The notes below the pieces were generated by a model, which was not told the DNA's origin, did not search any database, and saw only the letters and a program-made list of their open reading frames with translations. Below are positions 36,137-47,865 of a stretch of DNA of 64,000 nucleotides, piece by piece. The position numbers were made by a program, and so were the translations under genes. Positions within the stretch are counted from its first letter, which is position 1. Every line of letters begins with the position of its first letter. The stretch comes from Nannobrachium achirus (Eukaryota > Chordata > Actinopteri > Myctophiformes > Myctophidae): contig OY997642.1 in assembly GCA_963921795.1 (NCBI GenBank), positions 35,161,796 through 35,225,795 on the forward strand. Direction: 5' to 3'.

Positions 36137-37455
36137 ATGAAGATTAGATTTTGAACATGCACTGATGTCAGACACAACATAAACCGTGTCAAATGCACAT
36201 ACTGTAAATGGATATGTTCAGCATGCATGGATGCCAGACATAACAGAAGCCATTCAGATTGTCAGACAGTTGATGTACACTACAGTACAACGGCATGTAT
36301 AGGGTTTAAAGGACAACTTATATTATATTGTTTAAAGGATAACAATATTTTAGCTTGTAATTAGAGAAAAGAAAAGATGAGTGTTAAAATGTTTTCATTT
36401 ACTGCTTTCTATCGCTTTAACGATTTTAACGATTTTGATTTCAGTGGGTGCATACAAGTGGATAAATATGGCCTTGCTTTCAACGTTCTTCTAGAAAATA
36501 GCTAATGTAATAGAGCTCAAGTGGTGAAACTGTTTCATAGAGCTGGTCGCTTGTTTCACTCACAGAGTTTGGCAACCACAGTAGCAGTGTTTCTCCTCTC
36601 TCATCAAAACAAAGCACAGCAGCGCTATTACTATTTTGCATTGGACTCAATTGGTATAGGAATTGAGAGTTGAGATTGAGAATGGTATTTAGTTTAAATG
36701 TGCCACAGGAAAGTGTCTCTGGCTTAGTTTCTGCAGCAGCAGCAAACTAAGGTCCACTCTACAGGAGTATCGAGTCGGCTCCCGACAAGCATCTCCTCGT
36801 CGTATTTTCCGTACTGGACTTTTTACACGGCTGCGTACTCAGTACGAAAACGTGGATATCCACCCTGGGAACCGTTTTCAAAAAAGATGCGGACTGGGTT
36901 CATAAATACGCGTCTCTGTGTGTCAATATCGCCATATCAATATTTTAGTTTAGCGGAGTCAGAGGAATTCGTACTCGTGTAAAAAGCCCCTTAGACGGCT
37001 TCCCCTGCGTCCACACTCCTTTCCATGTCATGGGGGGGGGGGGGGGGGGGGGGGGGGTTTATCACTGTTCTCTTTATTTTATCACTGTTTATCACTGTTC
37101 TCTTAACCCCCTTTCTAACCCTGATCCTTCCAGCCATCATCACCCACTCAGCCCTAATGGCAGGCCACTCTCCACAGGGTTCCATGTATCAGGGGTCCAT
37201 ACTGCGGCCCCTGTCACAGTCTCACGGTGACACAGGCATGTGCACTAAAGCTGTCACCGCCTTCAACTGCTGCCGATGCGTTGCCGGAGGTTATCTTCAG
37301 CGCGGAAGCCCTGGCCGACTGTAGAGTTCTCTAATACTGCTGAATGGTTTGTTTCTTCTTCTCCTGTGTCTTGTTTGTCTTTAGATCATCATTTAAGTTA
37401 GCACAAAAAGCTGGGCATGGTGCTTTGTGACACAAAGACATCCATTATTCTAAAA
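36137..37455. other. intergenic DNA, no gene seen
   Basis: No gene was recognised. A 26-base G run is at 37032-37057 and is followed by repeated TTTATCACTGTT units. Confidence 0.4.
37032..37057 (+). repeat. poly-G run of 26
   Basis: An uninterrupted G homopolymer that could form a G-quadruplex. Its exact length is likely to be uncertain in any assembly. Confidence 0.85.
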
Positions 37456-37876
37456 CTAGGGTCTTCAACAAGTAATCCTCAGAGTTACAGCAGGGGGTCC
37501 TCCAAACTTGTTTCTCGTTTTTTATATTAACCACTTGAACCCTCCATATTCTGAGAACTTTAGCCAAAAATAGCAGATCTACAACGCCTCGCGCTACGAG
37601 GCGCTGTGAGCTTGTAGATCGGCTATTTTCGGCAAAGAGCTTTGGTGTGGAGGGGGAAAAGAGCAGACTAAGTACAGAGTGAAAGGTCAAGATTATTAAG
37701 TATTGACAATTCAAGTGGACAAATATCTGAAAACACATTAACACAAATCCAAAATCCACTGATGATTGTGCTGTCAAACGATGAAACTATATAGAATCTG
37801 TGAACAGGTTGTGGGGGTCCCTGCTTCATCTCTCTCTCAACTGGGGTTCTTGGCCTGAAAATGTTGAAGACCCCTG
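37456..37876 (+). mobile_element. hAT MITE, CAGGGGTCTTCAAC family, copy 3
   Basis: The left end CTAGGGTCTTCAAC and right end GTTGAAGACCCCTG are flanked by a perfect duplication ttctaaaa (37448-37455 and 37877-37884). The palindrome at 37563-37634 lacks the AAGCTC step in its left arm. Confidence 0.93.
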
Positions 37877-39080
37877 TTCTAAAAGTAATGGGAGACATTT
37901 GAGGCAGTGGCAAACTCCTTTACTGTGCATCATGCACGCACCCCATAACAGCACTGTATGCCGTCTCTCTCCTTCCTGCTTTGCCACCAGGCCAGACAGC
38001 TGATGTGGCCGTGGGGTTTACGGATGCTATCAGGCGCGAGGGAAATGGGTGAGGTCTGCTGCTCTAGAGCTGTGAGGATAAATAAACAGAATGCTAATGG
38101 GAAAATGAGTTTAAACTGGCCCCTGCTGATGGTGAGAACAGCCAATCACAGGACAAGGGGAGGAGAATGAATCTCACCTCTTTCTTTATTAGCGGATGGG
38201 TGATAAAAGCCCAAAAGGTCAACAGATTGTGACCAAATAGCGTGGATTTTAGCATTTTGACACCACATACAAGAAGATTCCTTTTGTTGTGGTGTTAAGC
38301 ACTGCACATTAGTGGGGTATTAAGACACTGCAGTGGTAATGTGCTCAACCCCAGTATCACAGCACGTGAAGAGAAATGTTTATTGGTTTTCAGGATTAGA
38401 TAAGCTAATGGCCCTTTTAGTTCCAGCATTCAGGAATACTGTTAAGGACCGTCATCAGAGTAGTCAATCTTTTCCCAATGTTGTTTATTACCCCACTGTT
38501 ATAGATAATCCACCCACATTTGCATATGATTCATACATAAACCAAGAGAAATTTATGGAGATGAGGTTGCAGAGCTGCAAATGATTCTCTAAGAACATAC
38601 AATATGTGTGGCCCACTGAACCCAAAACAGACATGCGTTGGAGCTTTAGGATACTAGAACTAGACAAAGAATCCCTTCTCTCTCTTTCTCTCTCTCTCTG
38701 TCAAAAAAAGAAAAAGAAAACGAAATGATCCACTTCAACATGTTGCCAACTGAAGTCCTCTTGCTACTTTTAGATGGTGTTAAAGCAACCCAGTTGGTTA
38801 ACTCTCTAACATGTGTGAGAGTGTTATTCTTTTGGGGGGAGGAGTGAGGTTTCTAGGGGGATGCAGGGGGCTAATTAGAAGCCATTCTCCAACTCAGGGC
38901 CAAATGGAGCAATTATCTGGCCGGGTGAGTAGATAATTCCCTCCCATTCATCTCCCACTGTCAGGGTTCCACTACCCACCAACCTGGGCTGAAGACTCAC
39001 CGCTGAGACCTGTTGACACCTCACCTCAGCCCCCTGCTCTCCTCCGCCTCTCCGCCCCTCCCTCGTTAAAGCTACTCCCC
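37877..39080. other. intergenic DNA, no gene seen
   Basis: No gene or clear element was recognised apart from a short TC-rich run near 38675-38700. Confidence 0.4.
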
Positions 39081-39329
39081 ACCAGTGGTGGAAAGTAACT
39101 ATAAAGTACATGTACCTAAGTAGTGTGCTTAAGTATAATTTTGAGATATTTGTACTTTACTTGAGTATTTCCAATTTCCAATACTTTTAGTTCTACGTAC
39201 CCCACTAGGCCTACATCTCAGAGGCAAATATTGTACTTTTTACTCCACTACAATTATTCGAAAACTTTAGTTAGTTACTTAGAATATTATTACAAAAAAT
39301 GTATTAACCCTAACCCTAACCCTATATAC

Positions 39330-40672
39330 GTAAGCAATTTACCCCGAGTGAGAGGACATTATGCTCTGATAATGTCCTGTGTTAGGGGGTGATCGGACGA
39401 GGCGAAGCCGAGTCCGATAACCCCCTAACACAGGACATTATCAGAGCATAATGTCCGACCCCGAGTGGTAAATAGCTTTTCTACCACTTTTTCCCATATA
39501 CATGAAAGAAAACACATAGTTGTAACTTGCAAGGATCTTAAGTTACAATCATTATTGCCTATAAAACTTCCGCCATAACAACAAATAGTGCCACAAACAA
39601 CATCTTCTACTCACCACCAGATGGCGCCAACTCCATGCTGAGACAGATGTCTAGCTTACGCGACCGAGTATTTCCCGGTGAATCTGTGCGCAAAGGTGGG
39701 GGCCGATGGGCAAGGAGGGTTGCGAGCTTATGAGAAACAACTAAAATAAGACCTTAAAACCTGGCGAAAACAGTTGCGTGCATTAGCGCAAATGGAAAAC
39801 ATTCAATTAACTTCTGAAAAGCCTACACGGCCTTTAAACAGCGTGCATACGGTGCATTAGATGAGGATAAATGAAATCTTTAAATGGAAATCATTAAATT
39901 AACTTCTGAAAAGGCTTCTTCTAAGCCTACACTATATAGCCTACTAAAAACGAGTGAATCTTGCCACACGTGAATAATTGTGGTTCAGTGGTTGTAAACA
40001 ATAACACAGACAATATAAAATCCTTAGTCTAGTTGTGGGAAGAAAAGGATATCATCATCATCATGGCCCCAAATAACTTTTAAATATCTTGCAATTGGAG
40101 ACGAGTCTCTTACTAAATCGGCAAGAGTGCCTCTCATTTTCAATACATAAAGGCTAAGCTATAGAACCTCTCCATCATCAGCAATAGTCAGTGGTGGTGC
40201 GTGTCCCCCAGACCCCCACACTCCCAAGCCCCCACCTTTGCGCACAGATTCACCGGGAAATACTCGGTCGCCTAGCTTACAGCTAAGCTAACGTCAGTTA
40301 AAAGCACCGTTCCGGCCGTAAATAGAGGCTGTTCGCTTCCAGAAAGGCATAGGTTCAGAGAAAAGGGGCTTTAAAGTTGGCGGATTGCATTGGATCCAAA
40401 TAAATCGGCGACGATAGTACGCACGTTAGTAAACAAAGGACCGCTGCGACCGTCATTTGTTGGTGGGGGGAAAGGTGTTCCGACCATAGGGTTCCGACTC
40501 CCTCCTGAAGTCCCCGGATGCGTTCATCGCGTATTGATCTCGGAAATGTGCCTCATTTGCATGTACATCCGGGCATTTCACACATTCCGGCTATTGTGGC
40601 CTCATTTACTACTGTTTTAAGCCAATCACAATCCAGTATTTGAACACGTGACTAGAAAAAGTGGTAGAAAGT
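39330..40672. mobile_element. nested element with TTCTACCACTTTTTC ends and GC-rich foldback
   Basis: A strong hairpin at about 39342-39468 (GGACATTATGCTCTGATAAT and complement around a loop with GAGGCGAAGCCGAGTC) is followed by TTTTCTACCACTTTTTC at about 39477-39493. The complement of the latter (GAAAAAGTGGTAGAAAG) is at about 40656-40672. I read it as one inserted DNA element with a subterminal hairpin. The superfamily is not recognised and the left edge is approximate. Confidence 0.6.
39660..40271. mobile_element. MULE-like element with perfect 9-bp duplication
   Basis: The termini GCGACCGAGTATTTCCCGGT and their exact complement continue as inverted repeats for about 45 bases (through GTGCGCAAAGGTGGGGGC). 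They are flanked by a perfect 9-bp duplication ctagcttac (39651-39659 and 40272-40280). Nine-base duplications are typical of Mutator/Rehavkus-type elements. It is 612 bases long with no transposase. The near-identical arms suggest a fairly young insertion. Confidence 0.85.
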
Positions 40673-40926
40673 ATATTTTGGCCTTTTGAAAATAGGCGAT
40701 CTACAAGCTCACAATGTGTGCACAATGTGTGAGCTTGTATATCGGCTATTTTCAAAAGATTTTTATACATTTGAAAACCTAAAATGGACATTCTGCATAA
40801 TGAGTACTTTTCTATATACTTTTGTACTTATACTAAAGAACATTTTGAATGCCAGACTTTTATTTCTGCATTGTAGTATTGGTACGTTTACCTCAGTAAA
40901 CAATTTGAGTACTTTTTCCACCACTG

Positions 40927-41993
40927 TACTCCCCAAAGTGTCCTAGCAACGGCCAACATGGCGGATCACCTGGCCGATAATTTCTCCCTTTGGTTGTTGT
41001 CACATACCGTTGCCCCCCCCTCCCTCCCCTCCCCTCCCCGGCAGGATTTATGATCACCCCAAGCCAGGCTCAGCTAATGAGTCTGTTGGACACTGGTGGG
41101 AGAGCCAGGTTATAGAAATGATTAATGCAACGGCCTGATAAGTCCCATGCCTGGGAGTGAAAAAATGTGCTGCAAAATATGGACCTGCTGATTGAATCAG
41201 AATTAAACATGGGGGAGGTGGGAAAACGAAACAAAAGAACATGCAACAACACCGGAGTGTAACTTTGACTCCAATGCAGCGCTAGATTCTACAAGTCAAG
41301 AGTGCTCGATCTCCACCCATGTGTTATAAGAGTTAGAGCAGGTGAGAAGAAGTTCATTTTCATTCCAGTTCATTATTTTGAAACGCTACGTGAGAACAGT
41401 GAGCTAATGTTTTCTACACACTGGGATTAGCAGACCTTTGCCTAACAGTTTACCGTTTCAGCGAACATCCATGGCTGAAAGTTCAGCCGCTGAAAGGAGT
41501 CACCATTAATTATACGTGCAGCTCACAGTAAGTACCAATACAAAGAAACCATCCTTTCAACAAGTCTGCCACTCTGAAAGGAAGTGTCGAGTAAAAAGAG
41601 GACTAAAGACAGGAGGACACACAGAGACTAATGTATACACTATAAGTTGTTTACGAGAATAGAAGAAAACACAGATACATCAACAGTGTTACAAGGATGA
41701 CATCTTTTAAGGCCAACCTGGAAATTACCGTACTTCAACAAATTTCATTTCTTTATGATTTTTGAATCATTTAAAGCAATTATGACATGCAGTTTTTACC
41801 AATCATAACAGCCTTTGTCCTGGTCCTTAAAACGTGTATTAAAATGTTAAAACTGAAAACTCCACTCCAGTGAGCCATGGCAGGTTTTTTCTCTCTGTGT
41901 TCTGTTGCATTTTGACTTGCAAAGATTATATATACCTAGATTCCTGTAGGAGCCGTAGTTCAGGAACTTTCCTGTTAATCGTCTCCTCTTTTT
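40927..41993. other. intergenic DNA, no gene seen
   Basis: A C-rich run is at 41011-41039. No coding region or transposon end was recognised. Confidence 0.4.
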
Positions 41994-42148
41994 GAGCGGT
42001 GGTCACACCGTCTCCATAGCGTGGCCGTGTGTGTCTGTATGTAGCCTCTGGTGTGTGTCTGTCTGTATGTAGCCTGAGGAATGTGTAGCCTGAGGAATGT
42101 GTAGCCTGAATACCACTGAGTGACCAGAGAGGTTGAGCATCAACTGCA

Positions 42149-42207
<59 letters not shown>

Positions 42208-42239
42208 CACCCCCCCCCCCCCCCCCCACCACCACCGCT
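41994..42239 (-). repeat. GAGCGGTGG repeat with (AC)n and poly-C, copy 2
   Basis: It begins TGAGCGGTGGTCACACC and ends ACCACCACCGCTCA, giving rough inverted ends. Inside are repeated GTGTAGCCTGAGGAAT units, the text GAGCATCAACTGCAATAC, an (AC)n array at 42150-42205 and an 18-base C run at 42210-42227. The same GTATTGCAGTTGATGCTC text is inverted at 58140-58395. Confidence 0.6.
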
Positions 42240-42747
42240 CAGTTCACACGGGTGTGATTTTTTTTTTTGGAATGCAACAAGTAGATAATTCCCTGCATGG
42301 TGGTAAATGGTAAAAATGGTGAATTGGAACGATACAAACACAGTGGAAAGTAAATGGTAAATGGTTCATTGGAACAATACAAACACAGTGTAAAGTAACA
42401 GCAAAGGTGATACAACCACACCCTCCCCTGGACGATGATGCCTACGTTCAGAGGCCAATGAACTCGTTTTCTGAGCCTAATTATTAAAAAAACAGATTAC
42501 AGAAAAAAACACTGAATGTTAAAAGTGTAATTGTGTAATTGAGGTCAGGAAATGCCTAAAAAAAAAAAAAAAATGGACACTTGATGTCATAAAAGGAATG
42601 GTTCACAGTCCTCAACTGCACAAATGTTTCTCCCATGTTCAGTTTCTTTTTTGGACTGCCTACATACAGTCACAACACCTGGTATGAGCAGTTTTATGAA
42701 TTCTCCTTATCAGCGATCATGATCAACGGAAATGATGGTCAATGGAC

Positions 42748-43955
42748 GACTACCGGCTCCGCCCCCTCCAAAAGCTGCCTCCGCCACTATCACAGCGCGC
42801 CGCTATTGGCTTCATTCACTTCAATGGGAAATACGGCGGATTGTACACACATTTTACACATTAAATATTAATTCCGTTTTGGACCCAGAGCTTCGAAATC
42901 TCTTCCAATCCATCAACAAGGCCTGGATCTGCATTGGAAAAAATATTTAGACCTTTACACTTTTAAAACAATACGACATAGGAATATATAAGGTCGCAGC
43001 AGAGGAATAAGGAACATGTCCATGGTTGCTGGACCACAGAAAGCCGTTTCAAACCAATTTAAATATGAATGGACTGTATTGGCCTAAACGACAATAACCC
43101 ATGACTACAAACACCTTATTTGTTATGTTAAATAGCAACTGATATGTAATGTACGTCTGTGAATGTCTGAATGAACAGGGGTAGCGACGCGAAGTGTTGT
43201 ATTTCAACTCTGCTTTCGACTGCAGGCTGTGGGTAGGGGCGTCACAAGGGGGGGAAAAGTGGGACTGACTTACCAGGGCCCACGGTGGAAGGGCCTTAAT
43301 TATTTTAGACTTTATCGATTGAAAAATAGCAGATATACAAGCTCATAGCGCGGCACTGAGTGCCACGCTGCGAGCTTGTAGATTTGCTATTTTTGAAATC
43401 CCACAATGAAGAACATTCATGTGGGCCCACAGCGAATCCTTGTACCCAGGGCCCAGAATTTGATGCGACACCCTCTCCCTCTGCGGCTCGGCAGCTAAAC
43501 TTGTCAGGAATCGCGAACATTTCACACCAGAGATATCAAATGTTATAGATAAGATTTATAAGCAATCGGCATGATAAGAAACATGTAGCCTACATTTGAA
43601 GCAGTTTATTCTGGTTGGTTGTTTGTGTAATGGAGAGTAATAGCCTCTAAACTAATCAGTGAAAAGTGAAAACGGCTCTGTATAGGTCCAGCAGACAGGC
43701 GATTTCCTCATTCTGCTGTTGCGTCCTTATATATTCCTTTGTCGTATTGTTTTAAAAGTTTAAAGGTCTACATATTTTTCCAATGCATATCCAGGCCTTT
43801 GTTGACGGATTGGACGAGATTTCGAAGCTCTGGGTCCAAAACGGAATTAATATTTAATGTGTAAAATCCGCTGTATATCCATTCAAGTGAATGGTGCGGC
43901 TGTGATTCTCGTCGGAGGTCTCGGCGGAGAGGTGGGGGCGGAGCTCCCGGTAGTC
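42748..43955. mobile_element. long inverted-repeat element, about 1.2 kb, with nested hAT
   Basis: The left arm (about 42748-43050) and right arm (about 43665-43955) are reverse complements over roughly 300 bases. Both carry TTAATATTTAATGTGTAAAA or its complement and the phrase TCCGTTTTGGACCCAGAGCT in opposite senses. The outer ends are GACTACCGG / CCGGTAGTC. The intervening 600 bases contain the hAT MITE at 43234-43475. No coding region was seen; the class is unknown. Confidence 0.75.
43234..43475 (+). mobile_element. hAT MITE, CAGGGGCGTCAC family, nested copy
   Basis: The left end TAGGGGCGTCACAAGGG and a worn right end (TGATGCGACACCC) enclose a complete palindrome at 43321-43395. No clear target duplication remains. 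Confidence 0.75.
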
Positions 43956-44247
43956 ATGAATTATACAGACTGGCTGAGTTGGACAGTCTTGGTAAAAAAG
44001 GCCTCAGATGTAAAGTTGTACTGGAATAGCAGGATTTATATGTACTATATACTATAGCAGGAGACTATAGTATTTGTCTGACTTTATTTCCTTCCATCCA
44101 TCTTTCCATCTTTCTAGATAAACTTTATTTTGCAGCGCTACTCCTCCCACAGTTTTGTTGGCACACACTTGGACACATTTATGTCAAATCGACCAGCTTC
44201 ATCGGGACACGCAGGGGTGCATTTTGCTAAGAGATAAGTTGTGCTGT

Positions 44248-44445
44248 CTGCATGCTGACATCACTGATACTAAACAGTGTGGCCACCATGGTAACAGCCG
44301 CATACTGAAACAATTCCCAAATTTGGAGATGATGTCCGCCATCTGTCTGCATGCTGACATCTCTGATAATAAACAGTGTCCCCACCAAGGTAACAGCCGC
44401 ATGCTGAAGCAATGCCCAAATTTGGAGACGTCACAGACGATTACA
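44248..44445 (+). repeat. two tandem copies of a 99-bp unit
   Basis: Units start at 44248 and 44347 with CTGCATGCTGACATC and end near CCCAAATTTGGAGA. The period is a multiple of three, so both units translate in one frame, but there is no other sign of coding. It may be a minisatellite seed. Confidence 0.7.
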
Positions 44446-44474
44446 ACAGGTATTGCACAACTGGACATCAAGTA

Positions 44475-44522
44475 AAACACTCACAACGCAATGTGCCACA
44501 TTGAGAGCTCGCTATTTTCAGT
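44475..44522. repeat. isolated worn copy of the shared palindrome
   Basis: ACTCACAACGCAATGTG and GAGCTCGCTATTTTCAGT are recognisable arm pieces without an identifiable host element. Confidence 0.4.
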
Positions 44523-44763
44523 ATTTGTCAATAAAATATAGGACTAGGTAGAGAAGAAAATGTTTTTTCCAAAATGGAAGAGGGTGATGTAGATACTGTG
44601 TGAACAGAGACCACATGCAGGGTGCTAGACATCAGACTTCTGATCAGCCTAATAACCCCCGTTTAATTGAACAGACATGATGAATCAGAGGCAACACTGA
44701 GGAGCTTAGAATGTTACGCAACTGTAGCACAGTCAGCCACCCTGCCAAGGCCTCTTGTTATTG

Positions 44764-44879
<116 letters not shown>

Positions 44880-45135
44880 ATTTTTGCATGTGAGATTGAG
44901 AACAAGATTAGTTTAGTTTACTTTTGTGTTATTTGACAATTATTGAAAACAAACATAAACATGCATTCCTAAAAACTTCAAGGATAACAGAAAAAGTCTG
45001 ACTTAATTCCACTTTGATGACTAAAATAGCTAGTTATATTAATATGATGAATAATAATGATTAAATGAATAACTGAGGCAATCAATTAAATACCGGTAAT
45101 TAAAAAAAGTGAAAACTGGAACTGGAACAGTATAC

Positions 45136-45600
45136 CAGGGTTCTTCAACGTTTTCAGGCCAAGGACCCCTTAGTTGGGGGAGATAAAGCAGGGACCCCTA
45201 CTACATATTGTATAAAATTGAGTTGCAGATTTTCTTTGATTTCATAGATAGATTTGTGGACTTGTTTGACAGCACTGTCATCAGTCTAAGTTGGCTTCGT
45301 GTTAATGTATTTTTTCAGACATTTAATCACTTAAATTGTCAATAATTTGTAAACTTGACCCATCACTCGGTACTTGGTCTGCTCTTTTTTACCTCCACCA
45401 ATCTATTTGCCCAAAATAGCCGATCTACAAGCTCAAGCTTGTAGATCGGCTATTTTAGGCCAAAGTTCTCCTCAGAATAGAGATGCGAGGGTTCAAGTTG
45501 TTAATCTAAAATAATTATCCTATCACAAAGATTTGGCAGCCCCCCTGCAGTAACTCTGAGGACCCCATAGGGGTCCCGGACCCCCTGTTGAAGACCCCTG
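45136..45600 (-). mobile_element. hAT MITE, CAGGGGTCTTCAAC family, copy 4, inverted
   Basis: The ends CAGGGTTCTTCAACG and TGTTGAAGACCCCTG have the body in the reverse sense of the other copies. The same six bases gtatac abut both ends. The palindrome at 45410-45463 has no loop at all: its two AAGCTC/GAGCTT arms meet directly. Confidence 0.88.
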
Positions 45601-46623
45601 GTATACAGTAACCTATAATTACAGTAGTAATAATAAGACTGCACCAAGTAAAACTATGGCGAAAATGTTTCAGAGGACTAAAATATGACTAAAACAAAAC
45701 AATTTTGTATTCAAAAGACTATAGGAATAAAACTAAATCAAAACATGATGTCAAAAACAGCACAGTTTTGTCCACTTTTCTATGCAGGGAGGCATTGGGG
45801 GTGAAATACTTTGGGGCATTCAGGAAAAGCACTAGAGGTGAATTTTGCAAGTATGTAAACATTTCAACCAAACGTCTACCAGGAAAAGCCCATTGTACTC
45901 CGTGACCAATTAGTAAATAAAGTGTCAATCTTAAAGCTGCTGGCATGTATTTGATGTCTGCAGTTTTATTCTGCAAGCAAAACGGTTTGCTTTGATAAAA
46001 GGTCCCCAGCATGTGACACTGTGACAATTAGAAACAAACAATGCATGCGTGCGTGCACATGTGAGTGATGGGTGTGTTTGTCAGTGCTTGTAATATTTAC
46101 AGTCATTTGTTTTAATGCCGACATGGTTAAACTTATGAAGTTCTGCCAGTAAGGTCAGCATGCAGGGAGCTTTTGTTATTTCCTGGGACAGAAGTTGGAC
46201 CTCACACCGTTGCACAGCTACTCAATACACATTCATTAGGACTTTTCATAGTTACTAGAGAGTTTAAGCTCGACGATTTTCAGGACGGCAACGCTACAGC
46301 GAGTATGTAATCGCCCTAGCAGTCAAAATCGTTAAGCAAACAGCCGTCGGCGATGGGGTCCCACCCTTTTTACTGAACTCTTTGGTTCCCATGGCGACGC
46401 GTCTATGCAGCAGACGTAGTAGCCACAACGTGGAAATGGAGCTTCTGGCGTTGTAGAGACAGCTGCGACGGCAGCAGGTTTATATATCGAGCACTGATCA
46501 TTTCCGGTTACCGTTGCCGTCTGCCATAGCCGCCCATTGCTTAAAGTCAATAACTCTGTCAGGCTGCTACAGTAAGTAGCTGCAATTTGCAGAAACGGAC
46601 AACATAGAATCAAGGGAATTGGT
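45601..46623. other. intergenic DNA, no gene seen
   Basis: Nothing coding was recognised. Confidence 0.4.
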
Positions 46624-46919
46624 TTAACAACTTAAACCCCATATACTTCAATCCCTGGAGTCCCCCGGGGGTATATACTTGGCCCCCGACTTTTTTCCTA
46701 CAAATCTGTTAGCCAAAAATAGCTGATCTACAAGCTTTGTGTATCCTTAGTTGGCCCCCTACTTATGTCCTGCTACATCAAATATGTTTGCAGAAAATAG
46801 CTTATGTACAAGCTCTGAGAGGTTGTGGTTCGGCTGTTGCAGAAAGCTTGCATATTTTTCCTGAATGTTTGCCTATTATGACATGCCCAGAATAGGGATG
46901 CTACGTTTCATGTGGTTAA
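46624..46919. mobile_element. TTAA-flanked MITE (CCACTT family), copy 3
   Basis: It is bounded by TTAACAACTTAAACCCC and TTTCATGTGGTTAA. It contains AATAGCTGATCTACAAGCTT and a second half site (AATAGCTTATGTACAAGC), so the palindrome is disrupted. CATGCCCAGAATAGGGATGC near the right end matches the family's 12193 copy in reverse. Confidence 0.65.
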
Positions 46920-47115
46920 ACTACACAGCATTAACACCAAAGCCACCAGATATTTTGGATGCAAATCTTGCTGAAACAAGGCTATAACCTTCTATGACTT
47001 TTCTGACCCTCCCTGCCACACACACACACGCCTCCACCACCACTGACACGTTCAAAAGCAAAAACACATCTTGGGTGAGCCGCTGTGTCTCCTGTGGATT
47101 TTCTGAGGAATCAGG

Positions 47116-47568
47116 CAGTGGTATAAAGTAACTAAGTACATTTACTTAAATACTGTACTGTAACATTTTTCTACTTTACCGGAGTATTTCCAATTTCCAA
47201 TACTTTCACTTCTACTCCACTACATCTCGGATCCAGATATTGTACTTTTACTCCAATACATTTATTTGAGAACTTTAGTTACTATAGTTACTTTGTGGAT
47301 TTTGATTATTATTACAAAACATACATTAACCGCTTCAACCCTATATACATTTTGGCCATTTAAAAATAGCCGATCTACAAGCTCACAATGCGTCACGGTG
47401 CGACATATTGTGAGCTTGTAGATCTTCTGTTATCAAAAGATATTTATGCATTTGAAAACTCAAATACAATTTGAACTCAAGACATTTACTTGTAACAGGG
47501 TATTTCTACATCGCGGTATTGATACTTTTACCTAAGTAAAGAATCTTTAGTACTTTTCCCCCCCACTG
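47116..47568 (+). mobile_element. CAGTGGTGGAAAGT-family MITE, copy with displaced flank
   Basis: The termini CAGTGGTATAAAGTAACTAA and AGTACTTTTCCCCCCCACTG enclose a complete palindrome at 47366-47440. The left flank gaatcagg (47108-47115) recurs at 47589-47596, 20 bases beyond the right terminus rather than against it. Confidence 0.8.
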
Positions 47569-47596
47569 CCTATGGATGATTCTCAGAGGAATCAGG

Positions 47597-47865
47597 TTAA
47601 TGGAGGCCATGTGACCTCCTCTGGCAATCCCTGGGCCTCCGCCACCTGAGAGGGGTCGCCGCGAGGGAGGAGGCCAGATTTAGGAATGTCTGGTGTCGGG
47701 GGCGCCACTCGTGAAATACACAATCACTGACGATGGCGGGGGGAACGCGGAAGACATGCAGTCTACTCTCCCCAACCCTCCACCACCAGTACACGCTCCA
47801 TCACCCCAGAGTGATCTACACTCCTGCATCTATGGGGAGCTTCTCGCCTCCTTCTCGAATGTCAG
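47597..47865. other. short GC-rich intergenic stretch
   Basis: It is open in several frames but resembles no protein I know. Confidence 0.4.

Larger units (their letters stand above)
39081..40926 (+). mobile_element. CAGTGGTGGAAAGT-family MITE split by a nested stack
   Basis: The outer termini ACCAGTGGTGGAAAGTAACT and AGTACTTTTTCCACCACTG are flanked by a perfect 8-bp duplication tactcccc (39073-39080 and 40927-40934). About 1.3 kb of other elements is inserted between about 39329 and 40672. The host palindrome is at 40684-40762. Three telomere-like CCCTAA units at 39304-39324 sit at the insertion edge. Confidence 0.88.

Noticed and set aside
44155-44475. 106-codon frame over the 99-bp tandem unit
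   Set aside because: The repeat period is a multiple of three, which keeps the frame open by chance; no domain or conserved start context is visible.
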